From positions 1,116,001-1,180,000 of the forward strand of contig NZ_CP060412.1 in the NCBI RefSeq assembly GCF_014297575.1: a DNA stretch of 64,000 bases, read 5' to 3'. Of this stretch, positions 27,069-36,038 are shown one piece after another. The notes under the pieces are model-generated. The model was not told where the DNA came from and ran no database searches. It saw only the letters and a program-made list of their open reading frames with translations. Each line of letters starts with the position of its first letter. Position 1 is the stretch's first letter. The position numbers and the translations under genes are program-made. Source of the stretch: Dyella telluris. Lineage in GTDB: Bacteria; Pseudomonadota; Gammaproteobacteria; Xanthomonadales; Rhodanobacteraceae.

Positions 27069-27710
27069 TTAGAAACCGAATTCGCTCAACAGGCGATCTG
27101 CCTCGTCCTGGCTGGTGACCTTCACCGGGCCCGCGGCGGCTTCGCCCGAAGCCAGCGCGCCGGTCAGGCTCACCAGTTCCAGCAGCGAGTTCTCCACGCT
27201 GCCGATGAAGTTCACGACCTTCTTGATGCGCTGGCCAGACAGGTCCTGCCACGACTGCGCCACCACGAATTCGGCCATGCCTTCGCGATGCTCGTTGGCA
27301 AACGTCTGCGCCTGCTTCGCCAGTGTCAGCACCGTGTCGCCATCGGCACTGCCGTCGATCACGCGGGCGGCGCTGTCGGCCAGCGCGTCGGCCTGCGGAC
27401 GCATGCGCTCGGCGAAATCCAGCGTGCCGTGTGCGGCCTGCGAGCTCATTTCGAGCACTTCTTCCAGATGCTGGCGCGCATCAGCCACGCTGCCCGGCAC
27501 GCCTTCCTGGGCCAGGTCGCCACCGAGGCGACGCACGGCATCGTGCAGGTCACGGGCCAGCAGGCCCAGCGCGCGGAACATGCGCTGTTCACGCTGGCGC
27601 ACCAGCACGTCGAGCGCCTGCTCGAAGGCGACGCCGTCGGAGCTGTTCAGCAGGTCATGCAGTTCCTGCGGCATGGCTTCTCCCGCCATCAGGGACACTT
27701 GTGCGTTCAT
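27069..27710 (-). CDS. cheZ: CheZ, CheY-phosphate phosphatase
   Basis: The product is 213 residues and mostly a long helical hairpin. The catalytic segment [15 protein letters not shown] holds the D-x-x-x-Q pair (D156 and Q160, equivalent to E. coli D143 and Q147). It ends with the CheY-docking helix [14 protein letters not shown], a canonical CheZ C-terminus. It removes phosphate from CheY and so ends the turning signal. It overlaps cheY by 4 bases (ATGA). A repeat element separates it from cheA. Confidence 0.95.
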   Translation of the reverse strand: MNAQVSLMAGEAMPQELHDLLNSSDGVAFEQALDVLVRQREQRMFRALGLLARDLHDAVRRLGGDLAQEGVPGSVADARQHLEEVLEMSSQAAHGTLDFAERMRPQADALADSAARVIDGSADGDTVLTLAKQAQTFANEHREGMAEFVVAQSWQDLSGQRIKKVVNFIGSVENSLLELVSLTGALASGEAAAGPVKVTSQDEADRLLSEFGF

Positions 27711-28114
27711 GCGCTCGCTCCGCTGGCGGCCAGGCGTTCAAAAATCTTGCCGAGTTTTTCCTGCAGGGTGACGGCGGTGAACGGCTTGACGATGTAGCCA
27801 TTCACGCCGGCCTGTGCGGCGGCGATGATCTGGTCGCGATTGTTTTCCGCGGTGACCATGAGCACCGGCATGCCCTTCAGCGTGGGCTCGGCACGGATGG
27901 CGCGCAGCAGATCGATGCCCGTCATGTTGGGCATGTTCCAGTCGGTCACGACCATGTCGAAGCTGTTGTTGCGCAACATGGTCAGTGCGTTCTCACCGTC
28001 GTCGGCCTCCTGGATCAGCCCGTTGCTGAAACCCAGTTCGACCAGCAGGTTGCGAACGATGCGCCGCATGGTGGAAAAGTCGTCCACCACGAGGATCTTC
28101 ATATTCTTGTCCAA
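27707..28114 (-). CDS. cheY: CheY, motor-binding chemotaxis response regulator
   Basis: The product is 135 residues and is one receiver domain with [14 protein letters not shown], phosphoacceptor D58 in [12 protein letters not shown], the threonine in MVTAE and the lysine in YIVKPF. This is very close to motor-type CheY of enterics and pseudomonads. The start is a choice: TTG at 28114 with GGAG 7 bases upstream gives MDKNMKIL, while ATG at 28102 gives MKILVVDD with GGA 7 bases upstream. I keep the longer one. It is followed by cheZ with an ATGA overlap and lies 132 bases after fliA. Confidence 0.95.
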   Translation of the reverse strand: MDKNMKILVVDDFSTMRRIVRNLLVELGFSNGLIQEADDGENALTMLRNNSFDMVVTDWNMPNMTGIDLLRAIRAEPTLKGMPVLMVTAENNRDQIIAAAQAGVNGYIVKPFTAVTLQEKLGKIFERLAASGASA

Positions 28115-28246
28115 ACGCTTTCTCCGCTGCGCGTTACTTGGCTAGATGGGTTTGCTGAAACGATGGCATGTCGCTGGGCGCCAACCCGTGGCCGTCGCGC
28201 TGCGTGAACCGGAAGCCCGCCTGCTGCTCCGGCGATCGCGCCCGTG

Positions 28247-29023
28247 TCACATGCCTTTCGTTCCCTTCCTTTGTTTCTTCGAGGCTTCCTGCTGACCCTC
28301 GCTCCAGCCGCTCATGCGCGCACGCAAGCGCACGATGGCCTGGCCGTGGATCTGGCACACGCGTGATTCGGTCACGCCGAGCACCGCACCGATCTCCTTG
28401 AGGTTCAGCTCTTCCTCGTAATACAGGGACATCACCAGCTGTTCGCGCTCGGGCAGGCTGCCAATGGCTTCCACCAACGCCCCGCGCATGTCGGCATGCT
28501 CGACGCTGTCGGCGGGGCTCAGGCTGTCGCCGTCGGCCACGTCGAACGCCGCGCCACCGTCCGCGTCGTCCGGCGCGGAGAGGCTGAGCAGGCGAGCGCT
28601 CGCGGCGTCGGCCAGCACCTGGTGATATTCCTCGGCACCCATGCCCAGACGCCGCATGACTTCGGCATCCTCGGCATCCGCGCCGGTTTCGATTTCAATC
28701 TGACGAACAACCTCCGCCATTTCGCGCACTTTTCGATGCACCGACCGTGGGGTCCAGTCGGTGCGCCGCAACTCATCGAGCATCGCACCACGGATGCGGA
28801 TACCCGCAAACGTCTCGAAACTCGCGTTTTTGCCGGTGGTGAAATTGCGCGCGGCCTCCAGCAAACCGATCATGCCGGCCTGAATCAGGTCGCTGACGTC
28901 CACGCTGGGCGGCAGTCGGCCCATCAGGTGATAGGCGATCCTGCGTACCAGGGGCGCATGCTGGCGAACCAGTTCGTCGGCACTCTGCCGCTGCAGCTGC
29001 AGATATTCGGAAGCCACACTCAT
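28247..29023 (-). CDS. fliA: FliA, flagellar sigma factor sigma-28
   Basis: The product is 258 residues. Sigma region 2 (PLVRRIAYHLMGRLP, DLIQAGMIGLLEAARNF, TFAGIRIRGAMLDELRRTDW), region 3 and region 4 (LPEREQLVMSLYYEEELNLKEIGAVLGVTESRVCQIH, key part LGVTESRVCQIHGQA) are all present. It ends with a lysine-rich tail. FliA directs late flagellar promoters with TAAA-N15-GCCGATAA; two excellent targets lie at 15998-16024 and 16072-16098. No anti-sigma flgM is in the window. It starts one base after the flhG stop, so it belongs to the fliL-flhG operon. Confidence 0.97.
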   Translation of the reverse strand: MSVASEYLQLQRQSADELVRQHAPLVRRIAYHLMGRLPPSVDVSDLIQAGMIGLLEAARNFTTGKNASFETFAGIRIRGAMLDELRRTDWTPRSVHRKVREMAEVVRQIEIETGADAEDAEVMRRLGMGAEEYHQVLADAASARLLSLSAPDDADGGAAFDVADGDSLSPADSVEHADMRGALVEAIGSLPEREQLVMSLYYEEELNLKEIGAVLGVTESRVCQIHGQAIVRLRARMSGWSEGQQEASKKQRKGTKGM

Positions 29024-29024
29024 G

Positions 29025-29966
29025 TCACCACCCCGTCGCTACTGCGGCCTGCCTGCTGAAAAAGGCGATACGGTCCAGGCCCAGTCGCTCGGGTTCACCC
29101 CATGTATCGACCGCACCTGCCAATTGCTTGAATGCCAGCCCCGACCGGCTCGACGGCCACAGATCCACCACCGCGCTCTGGCGGCGGATGGCCTGCTTCA
29201 ATCGTTCGTCGTGCGGCACATGGCCCATGAAATCCAGCGCCACGTCCAGGAAGCGGTCGCAAACCCTTGCGAGCTTCTGGTGCAGCTGCTTTGCCTCGCC
29301 CATGTTGCGCACCATGTTCGCCACCATGCGGAACCGGCGCACGCCGAAATCGCGGCTGAGCACCTTGAGCAAGGCGTAGGCATCGGTGAGCGAAGCAGGC
29401 TCGTCGCACACCACCACCACCACGTCGTCCGCCGCCGCGGCGAACATCGCCACGTTGTCGGAGAGGCCGGCGGCGGTATCCACCACCAGATAATCCGGCG
29501 GCGACACCAGGTCGTCGAAGGCGCGGATCACGGCCGCATGCTCACCCGAGCCCAGCTGGGCGAGGCGGCGCGTACCCGATCCGGCCGGCACCACTTTCAG
29601 CCCGTGCGGGGCCGGCATCAGCAGGTCTTCGATGGTGCAGCTGCCGTCGAGCAGGTGCCCGATGTGGCGCGTGGGCGAAAGGCCCAGCAGCACGTCGATG
29701 TTGGCCAGACTCATGTCGGCGTCCAGCAGGATCACCTTGTGCCCCTGCATGGCCAGCGCCATGCCGAGGTTCACCGACACGGTGGTCTTGCCCACGCCGC
29801 CCTTGCCGCCCGCCACCGCGATGGCGCGGCAGCGCTTCTGCGGCGCGCCACCACTCAGTCCGTAGGCCTGGTCACGTTCCGGCGCTTGCCGGGTGTGTCG
29901 TTCGGTCAGCGCACGCAGCATGCTTTCCAACCCCATCGCCTGATTCATTGCGAAAACACCGTTCAT
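29025..29966 (-). CDS. flhG: FlhG (FleN), MinD-like ATPase controlling flagellar number
   Basis: The product is 313 residues. The N-terminal activator motif RDQAYGL (about residues 38-44) is the DQAxGL element by which FlhG stimulates the FlhF GTPase. A deviant Walker A follows, AVAGGKGGVGKTTVSVNLG, and Walker-type DADMSLANIDVLLG. A C-terminal amphipathic region probably binds the membrane. FlhG limits the number of flagella and, in pseudomonads and vibrios, restrains the FleQ/FlrA activator. It overlaps flhF by 4 bases (ATGA). Confidence 0.95.
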   Translation of the reverse strand: MNGVFAMNQAMGLESMLRALTERHTRQAPERDQAYGLSGGAPQKRCRAIAVAGGKGGVGKTTVSVNLGMALAMQGHKVILLDADMSLANIDVLLGLSPTRHIGHLLDGSCTIEDLLMPAPHGLKVVPAGSGTRRLAQLGSGEHAAVIRAFDDLVSPPDYLVVDTAAGLSDNVAMFAAAADDVVVVVCDEPASLTDAYALLKVLSRDFGVRRFRMVANMVRNMGEAKQLHQKLARVCDRFLDVALDFMGHVPHDERLKQAIRRQSAVVDLWPSSRSGLAFKQLAGAVDTWGEPERLGLDRIAFFSRQAAVATGW

Positions 29967-31396
29967 GCGTTCGCCACCGCTAGTCCGAATCGATCCGCCA
30001 TCACCATGTCATCCGCCGGGCCGTTGCCCTTGAGCACCTGCGCGGCACGGCACACCAGCACACGCGCGTCGGCGGTGGCGATGTCCTCGGGCACACGCTG
30101 GCCGTCGGTGACGTAATCAAGCGCCAGCCGGTGACGAATCAGCACCGACAGCGCACCGCCGAGGCTGGGTGCCTCGTCGAGCTTGGTAAGAATGCAGGCG
30201 TGCGGCTGCACCGGCAGGTAGGCGCGCACGGCCTCGTCGAGCGAGGATGCGTGCGCGTTCGCCGCCAGCACCAGGCAGGCGCGCAAGTCGCCGCCGTTGC
30301 GCAGCACTTCCAGTTGTTCCGCCAGTCGCGGATCGCCACCGGCAAGGCCGGCGGTGTCCACCAGCACGGTGTGGCAACCGCGCAGCAGTTCCAGCACCTG
30401 GCGCAGGCTGTCGGCGTCGTAGGCCGGGTACACACGCACGCCGAGCAGGCGGCCGTAATGTTCCAGCTGCGCCGCGGCGCCGATGCGGTAGTGGTCGGTG
30501 CTGACCAGCGCCACCTGCGATGCGCCATGGCGCATCACGGCCCGCGCGGCGAGCTTGGCGATGGTGGTGGTCTTGCCCACGCCGGTGGAACCGACCAGGG
30601 CGGTCACCGTGCGGCGCTCCGCGTGATCGCGCGGGCTGATCGACAGGCTGCGGCTCAGTACGCCTAGCGGCAGATAGCGCGCCTGCTCGGCATTGATCTC
30701 CACCGGCAGCTCACCCACCAGCTGGCGGGCGACGTCCGGCTCGATGCCCAGGCGGGTCATTTCACGCAGGATGCGCGCGCGCATCGGCTGGCGGCGCTCC
30801 ATGTCGTTCCAGATCAGGCTGGACAGCTGGGTTTCCAGCAGGTCGCGCAGGCTGCCCAGTTCGGCGCGGACGCGTGCGGTGTCCTGCATGGCGCGCTCGA
30901 GCATGGGATGGAGCGCGGCCGGTGCATCGGCGTCGGCCACCGGCGGGACCGGTTCGGCGGCGGCGGGTTTCGCCTCGGCAATCTTCGCGTTCGGTGCGGC
31001 GGGCAGCATCTCCACCACCTTCGTTGCCGGCACTTCCGCTGCGGGCTCCGAACGCGCCGGCGTTGCGGCACGCGATGACAGCGACACGGTGACGCCTTCG
31101 TCGTCGCGACGGTTCGCCGTCGGCAGCGGCGGCGGCAAGACGTCGGAACGTCGCGCGGCGGGCTTCATCTCCACCACGGCCGAAGGTGCCGGTGCACTGG
31201 CGCGCTCCACTTCCAGCGGTGCGCCGTGGCGGGCGGCTTCGCGCACCAGGGCTTCGTCGAAATCCACCGCGGCGATGATCTCGATGCCGTCATCCATCCG
31301 GCGCGTGGAAAGGATCACCGCATCCGGCCCCTGGTCCTCGCGTACTGCACGCATGGCCTGGCGCATGTCCGGGGCCACGAAACGCTTGATCTTCAT
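29963..31396 (-). CDS. flhF: FlhF, SRP-type GTPase for flagellar placement
   Basis: The product is 477 residues. It has an N-terminal basic B domain (MKIKRFVAPDMRQAMRAVRE), a long disordered proline/alanine middle (about residues 60-190), an N domain and a G domain with P-loop GSTGVGKTTTIAKLAAR, and VLVDTAGLAGGDPR as G3. FlhF recruits the first flagellar components to the cell pole. I start it at the ATG at 31396, with GGAG 6 bases upstream; a longer frame to 31441 has no support. It lies 131 bases after flhA and is coupled to flhG. Confidence 0.95.
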   Translation of the reverse strand: MKIKRFVAPDMRQAMRAVREDQGPDAVILSTRRMDDGIEIIAAVDFDEALVREAARHGAPLEVERASAPAPSAVVEMKPAARRSDVLPPPLPTANRRDDEGVTVSLSSRAATPARSEPAAEVPATKVVEMLPAAPNAKIAEAKPAAAEPVPPVADADAPAALHPMLERAMQDTARVRAELGSLRDLLETQLSSLIWNDMERRQPMRARILREMTRLGIEPDVARQLVGELPVEINAEQARYLPLGVLSRSLSISPRDHAERRTVTALVGSTGVGKTTTIAKLAARAVMRHGASQVALVSTDHYRIGAAAQLEHYGRLLGVRVYPAYDADSLRQVLELLRGCHTVLVDTAGLAGGDPRLAEQLEVLRNGGDLRACLVLAANAHASSLDEAVRAYLPVQPHACILTKLDEAPSLGGALSVLIRHRLALDYVTDGQRVPEDIATADARVLVCRAAQVLKGNGPADDMVMADRFGLAVANA

Positions 31397-31527
31397 GCCT
31401 TGCTCCGCGAAACGTCGACGATGAGCAGGTGGCTCGGACACGCGGCCATGCCGTTCGCCGCAGCCATCGAAAGCCTGTGTTTTGCGCCCGCGCTACTCAT
31501 CCCTTCTTCCTTCGCTCGTCTGTTCGA

Positions 31528-33621
31528 TTAACGACCCAGCGCCTGCACCAAACGCACTCGGCGGTTGTCCGGCACTTCGTTGTAGGCCAGTACGTGCAGG
31601 TTCTGTGCCACATGGCGCGTAAAGCGCGCGAGCCACGGACGAAGCTGCGGCGCGACCAGCAAAACAGCGGGTTCGCCGCTCATTTCCTGCTTGCGCGCGG
31701 CGTCGGCGACGCCCTGCTGCAGGCGGTCGGCAAGGCCCGGTTCCACCGCAGCGCCCGCTACACCGCCGTTTGCGAGCGATCCCAGCAGGATCTGCTCCAG
31801 TTCTGGCGCCAGCGTGATGACCGGGATCTCCGTGCCCAGTCCCGAGATCTCCTGCACGATCTGGCGACCCAGCGCGACGCGAACGGCGGCGGTAAGTGCG
31901 CCGGGATCCTGACTCTGGCTCGCGTGCTCCGCCAAGGTTTCGACGATGCTGCGCATGTTGCGGATCGGCACGCGCTCGGCCAGCAGGTTCTGCATGACCT
32001 TGACCACCACGCCCAGCGACAGGCGCTTGGGCACCAGGTCTTCCACCAGCTTGGGCGCGTTCTGGGCCAGGCGGTCCAGCAGCTGCTGCACGTCCTGGTG
32101 GCTGAGCAGTTCGTGCGCGTGGCTCTGCAGGATGTGCGACAGGTGGGTGGCCATCACCGTGGCCGGGTCCACCACTGTGTAGCCCAGGCTCTGCGCGTTT
32201 TCGCGCTGGCCCGGCTCGATCCAGACGGCCTCCAGGCCAAACGCCGGATCGCGCGTGGCAATACCCTGCAGGCCGTCCTGCACGCGACCGGGATTGATCG
32301 CCAGCAGGCGGTCGTTGTGTACTTCGGCCTCGCCCATCGGCACGCCCATCAGGGTGATGCGGTAGGTATTCGGGCCCAGATCCAGGTTGTCGCGGATATG
32401 CACCGCCGGCACCAGGAAGCCCATCTCCTGCGACAGCTTGCGGCGCACCGATTTGATGCGGCCCATCAGCTCGCCGCCCTGGTGCGTGTCCACCAGCGGA
32501 ATGAGCCGGTAACCCACTTCCAGCCCCAGCGGATCGACGCTGGCGACGTCTTCCCAACCCAGTTCGAGACGCTCGGTGGGCGCAGCAGCCGGCGGCGGCA
32601 CCTCGGCCGCGGCCTTGGCCACGCGCTCCTGCGCTTCGCGATCGCGCTTCACCATCAGCCATGCCGCGCCACCGCACGTACCACCCAGCAGCAGGAAGGC
32701 AATGTTCGGCATGCCCGGGATCAGGCCCATCACGCCCAGCACCACGCCCGCCACCGCGAGCGCACGTGGCTGGCCAAACAGCTGGCCCACCAGCTGCTTG
32801 CCCATGTCGGTGGACTTGGACACGCGCGTCACGATCACGGCGGTGGCGATGGACAGCATCAGCGACGGCACCTGCGCCACCAGACCGTCACCGATGGTCA
32901 GCAGCGTGTAAGTCTTGGCGGCCTCGCCGGCCGACAGGCCGTGCTGCAGGATGCCGACGAAGAAGCCGCCGACAATATTGATGATCAGGATCAGGATGCC
33001 GGCCGTGGCATCGCCGCGCACGAACTTCGAGGCACCGTCCATCGAACCGTAGAAATCCGCTTCCTCGCGCACTTCCTGGCGGCGCTCGCGTGCCTGTTCC
33101 TGATTGAGCAGGCCGGCGTTGAGATCGGCGTCAATCGCCATCTGCTTGCCGGGCATGGCATCCAGGGTGAAGCGCGCGGTCACTTCGGACACGCGCGTGG
33201 CGCCCTTGGTCACCACCACGAAGTTGATGATGGTGAGGATGGCGAAGACGACAAGACCCACGGCGAAGTTGCCGCCGATGACGAACTCGCCGAAGGCCTC
33301 GATCACCTTGCCCGCCGCGCCGGGGCCATCGTGGCCGTGCAGCAGCACCACGCGGGTGGAGGCAATATTCAACGCCAGTCGCAGCAACGTGGCCATCAGC
33401 ACCACGGTGGGGAACGCGGCGAACTCCAGCGGACGCATCACGTAGATCACCGCCAGCAGGATCACCAGCGACAACGCGATGTTGAAACTGAAGAGCATGT
33501 CCAGGATGAACGGCGGCAGCGGCAACATCATCATCGCCAGCGCGGCGAGCATGATCACCGGCGCGCCCAGTCCACGGCGGCCGAGCGTTTTCAGATTGCC
33601 AAGGGCAGTAGCGGTAGCCAT
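31528..33621 (-). CDS. flhA: FlhA, flagellar export gate protein
   Basis: The product is 697 residues. The N-terminal half has about eight membrane segments with the conserved cytoplasmic FHIPEP loop (RVSEVTARFTLDAMPGKQMAIDADLNAG; key part DAMPGKQMAID). The C-terminal cytoplasmic half binds export chaperones and substrates. Length is normal. It is the large nonameric ring of the type III export gate. It starts 10 bases after flhB. Confidence 0.97.
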   Translation of the reverse strand: MATATALGNLKTLGRRGLGAPVIMLAALAMMMLPLPPFILDMLFSFNIALSLVILLAVIYVMRPLEFAAFPTVVLMATLLRLALNIASTRVVLLHGHDGPGAAGKVIEAFGEFVIGGNFAVGLVVFAILTIINFVVVTKGATRVSEVTARFTLDAMPGKQMAIDADLNAGLLNQEQARERRQEVREEADFYGSMDGASKFVRGDATAGILILIINIVGGFFVGILQHGLSAGEAAKTYTLLTIGDGLVAQVPSLMLSIATAVIVTRVSKSTDMGKQLVGQLFGQPRALAVAGVVLGVMGLIPGMPNIAFLLLGGTCGGAAWLMVKRDREAQERVAKAAAEVPPPAAAPTERLELGWEDVASVDPLGLEVGYRLIPLVDTHQGGELMGRIKSVRRKLSQEMGFLVPAVHIRDNLDLGPNTYRITLMGVPMGEAEVHNDRLLAINPGRVQDGLQGIATRDPAFGLEAVWIEPGQRENAQSLGYTVVDPATVMATHLSHILQSHAHELLSHQDVQQLLDRLAQNAPKLVEDLVPKRLSLGVVVKVMQNLLAERVPIRNMRSIVETLAEHASQSQDPGALTAAVRVALGRQIVQEISGLGTEIPVITLAPELEQILLGSLANGGVAGAAVEPGLADRLQQGVADAARKQEMSGEPAVLLVAPQLRPWLARFTRHVAQNLHVLAYNEVPDNRRVRLVQALGR

Positions 33622-33631
33622 TGCGTTTCCG

Positions 33632-34768
33632 TCAGAACTTGTAGGGACCCATCAGGTCCGGATCGACATCGGGTTGCGGCGCCTTCGGCGGTTGTTCACC
33701 GCGGGCGACGGCCTGCTTGAGCTGGAACACGTACGCGAGCACCTGCGCCACGGCGACATAGAGCCCCGAAGGGATCTCGCGATCGAGCTGGGTGGTGGCA
33801 TACAAGGCGCGTGCCAACGGCGGCGCTTCCACCGTGGGAATGCGATGGCTGGATGCCACCAGGCGGATCTGCAGGGCCAGTTCGTCCATGCCCTTGGCGA
33901 TCACGCGCGGCGCGCCCATGCGGCCTTCGTCGTAGCGCAGCGCCACGGCGAAGTGCGACGGGTTGGTGATCAGCACGTCGGCCTTGGGCAGCTCCTGCAT
34001 CATGCGCTTGCGCGCCATCTGGAACTGCATCTGGCGCACGCGCGCCTTGAGCTCGGGATTGCCGTCGCTTTCCTTCGACTCGTCCTTCAGCTCCTGGCGC
34101 GTCATGCGCAGGCGCTTGGTGTGGTCAAACTTCTGGTACAGCGCGTCGGCGCCACCGATCAGCGCAAGGATGGAACCGAACAGCAGCGCGCCATGCCCCA
34201 GCAGGCTCATCGCCTTCATCGTGCCCGCGCCCACTTCGCCACGGCCGGTGGCCATCAGGTCGTTCTGCCAACCTTTCAGGACCATCACCAGCACTGCGCC
34301 GATCAGCAGCAGCTTCACCAGCGACTTGGCCAGTTCCACCAGGCCGCGCATGGCGAAGATGCGACCCAGTCCGGCGATGGGATCGAGCCGTTCGAACTTC
34401 GGCTGCAGCGCTTCGGCGCTGAAATTGAGGCCGCCCAGCAGCAGCGGCGCCGCCAGTGCGGCGAGCACCGTGGCCGTGGCCACCGGCGCAAACATCGCAA
34501 AGGCCTCGTGCATGGCCAGCGACAGGATGCGGCCCGGCAGCTGGTCGCTGAACAAGGCATCCCGCCCGTAACTCAGCCCCAGCCCGTAGATGCGACGCAC
34601 GTGCTCCATCGAGCCTTCGCCGCCGCTCATCAAGGCGGAGACGCCGGCCAGCACCACCACGGCACCGGAAAGATCACGCGAGCGAGGCAGATCACCCTTC
34701 TCCCGCGCTTCGCGCAGGCGTTTTTCTGAGGGTTGTTCTGTGCGTTCCTGATCGTCGTTCTCGGCCAT
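33632..34768 (-). CDS. flhB: FlhB, export specificity switch protein
   Basis: The product is 378 residues. Four membrane segments are followed by a cytoplasmic domain with the autocleavage site NPSH (in DVLITNPSHFAVALRYD), where most homologues have NPTH. Cleavage switches export from rod/hook to filament substrates on a signal from FliK. The basic N-terminus (RTEQPSEKRLREAREKGDLP) is typical. A second, membrane-free homologue of its C-terminal part is at 17298-17573. It lies 10 bases after fliR. Confidence 0.97.
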   Translation of the reverse strand: MAENDDQERTEQPSEKRLREAREKGDLPRSRDLSGAVVVLAGVSALMSGGEGSMEHVRRIYGLGLSYGRDALFSDQLPGRILSLAMHEAFAMFAPVATATVLAALAAPLLLGGLNFSAEALQPKFERLDPIAGLGRIFAMRGLVELAKSLVKLLLIGAVLVMVLKGWQNDLMATGRGEVGAGTMKAMSLLGHGALLFGSILALIGGADALYQKFDHTKRLRMTRQELKDESKESDGNPELKARVRQMQFQMARKRMMQELPKADVLITNPSHFAVALRYDEGRMGAPRVIAKGMDELALQIRLVASSHRIPTVEAPPLARALYATTQLDREIPSGLYVAVAQVLAYVFQLKQAVARGEQPPKAPQPDVDPDLMGPYKF

Positions 34769-34778
34769 GGCGTCTTTC

Positions 34779-35549
34779 TCAACCGCCGGCCAGTTCGTGC
34801 ATCAGCGTCCAGGCGCTGTTCTGCAACGATTCGAACGCACCCGGCACGCTGCGCAGCGACAGCCACAGCGCGACGAAACCCAGGGTCACCGTGATGGGAA
34901 AACCCACCGCGAACAGATTCATGGATGGCGCTGCGCGGCTGATGGCCGCGAAGCCGATGTTCACCATCAGCAGCGAGGTCATTGCCGGCAAGGCCACGCG
35001 CACCGCTCCGCCGAACAGGTGCGAGGCGAATGCCACCACCGCGTGCAAGCCATTGGTGTCGATCACCGGCTGGCCCGGCGGCAGCGTGCGGAAACTGTCG
35101 GCCAGCAGCGAGATCAGCTGCAGGTGGCCGTTCATGGCCAGGAACAACAGCGTCACCATCAGCAGGTAGAACTGGCTGAGCACCGGCGAACTGCCGCCAC
35201 CGCGCGGATCCACCGTTTCGGCAAAGCCCAGGCTCATGCTCTGACCCACCAGCTGGCCACCCAGCGAAACCGCTTCAAAAGCGAGCTTCAGCACGAAACC
35301 AATCGCCGCGCCCATCAGCACCTGGCTGACCATGCTGGACACGCCATCGGCCGTCATCAGGTCGATGGTGGTCGGCGCCAGCGGCGCCAGCACCAGGGCA
35401 AGCATCATCATCACGCCAAGGCGAATGCGCTTGGGCACCACGGCATCGCCGAACACGGGAGCGGTCAGGCACAGCCCGCCGACGCGGGCCATGGCCCACA
35501 GCAGCGAGCCCACCAGCCCCTGCAGTTCGGCAAGCTGCACCGTGGTCAC
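34779..35549 (-). CDS. fliR: FliR, export gate membrane protein
   Basis: The product is about 256 residues with a GTG start at 35549 that overlaps the fliQ stop by 4 bases (GTGA); the longer frame to 35615 lies inside fliQ. It has about six membrane segments with VGGLCLTAPVFGDAVVPKRIRLG near the N-terminus and GFAETVDPRGGGSSPVLSQFYLL in the middle. It forms the export gate core with FliP and FliQ. Confidence 0.95.
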   Translation of the reverse strand: MTTVQLAELQGLVGSLLWAMARVGGLCLTAPVFGDAVVPKRIRLGVMMMLALVLAPLAPTTIDLMTADGVSSMVSQVLMGAAIGFVLKLAFEAVSLGGQLVGQSMSLGFAETVDPRGGGSSPVLSQFYLLMVTLLFLAMNGHLQLISLLADSFRTLPPGQPVIDTNGLHAVVAFASHLFGGAVRVALPAMTSLLMVNIGFAAISRAAPSMNLFAVGFPITVTLGFVALWLSLRSVPGAFESLQNSAWTLMHELAGG

Positions 35550-35815
35550 TTCACGGCCCCGGGCAGGCTTTCGATCAACTGATGGGTGAACTGCACCAGC
35601 GTGCGCAGCATCCACGGACCGGCGATGAGCGCCACCGCTGCCATCGCGATGATCTTGGGAATGAAGCTCAGCGTCATTTCGTTGATCTGCGTGGCGGCCT
35701 GCACCACGCCGATGATCAGGCCCACCGCAAGCGCGGTGAGCAGCAGCGGCGCGGCCACCATCATGGCGACGTAGAGCGCGTGCTGGCCGAATTCGATGAC
35801 GGATTCAGGCGTCAT
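35546..35815 (-). CDS. fliQ: FliQ, small export gate protein
   Basis: The product is 89 residues with two membrane helices and the conserved ATQINEMTLSFIPKI between them. Length and sequence are typical. It is translationally coupled to fliR. Unusually, 223 bases containing an inverted-repeat element separate it from fliP upstream, whereas fliP-fliQ are normally adjacent. Confidence 0.96.
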   Translation of the reverse strand: MTPESVIEFGQHALYVAMMVAAPLLLTALAVGLIIGVVQAATQINEMTLSFIPKIIAMAAVALIAGPWMLRTLVQFTHQLIESLPGAVK

Positions 35816-35861
35816 GGCGTGGCTCCGGTGAGGCGTTCAACAGCACTCGGGCTCACCTCAC

Positions 35862-35955
35862 CGTCATCCCTGCGAAAGCAGGGATCCAGTGTCGTTACGC
35901 ACTGCACCGACGCCTCGTACAAAGTCGCTGGATCCCAGCCTTCGCAGGGATGACG
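35862..35955. repeat. Dispersed inverted-repeat element inserted between fliP and fliQ
   Basis: The arms CCGTCATCCCTGCGAAAGC and the inverted GCCTTCGCAGGGATGACGG, with GGGATCCAG and CTGGATCCC inside, flank ~45 bases. It is the same family as 15158-15255 and 26949-27029. Confidence 0.82.
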
Positions 35956-36038
35956 GGCGTGAGAGGCCGCAGCATGCAACCACACTTCGCACCACTCGAG
36001 TCCACCGACGGACGAGGAGCAAAAAAGCCGCGCGCCAC

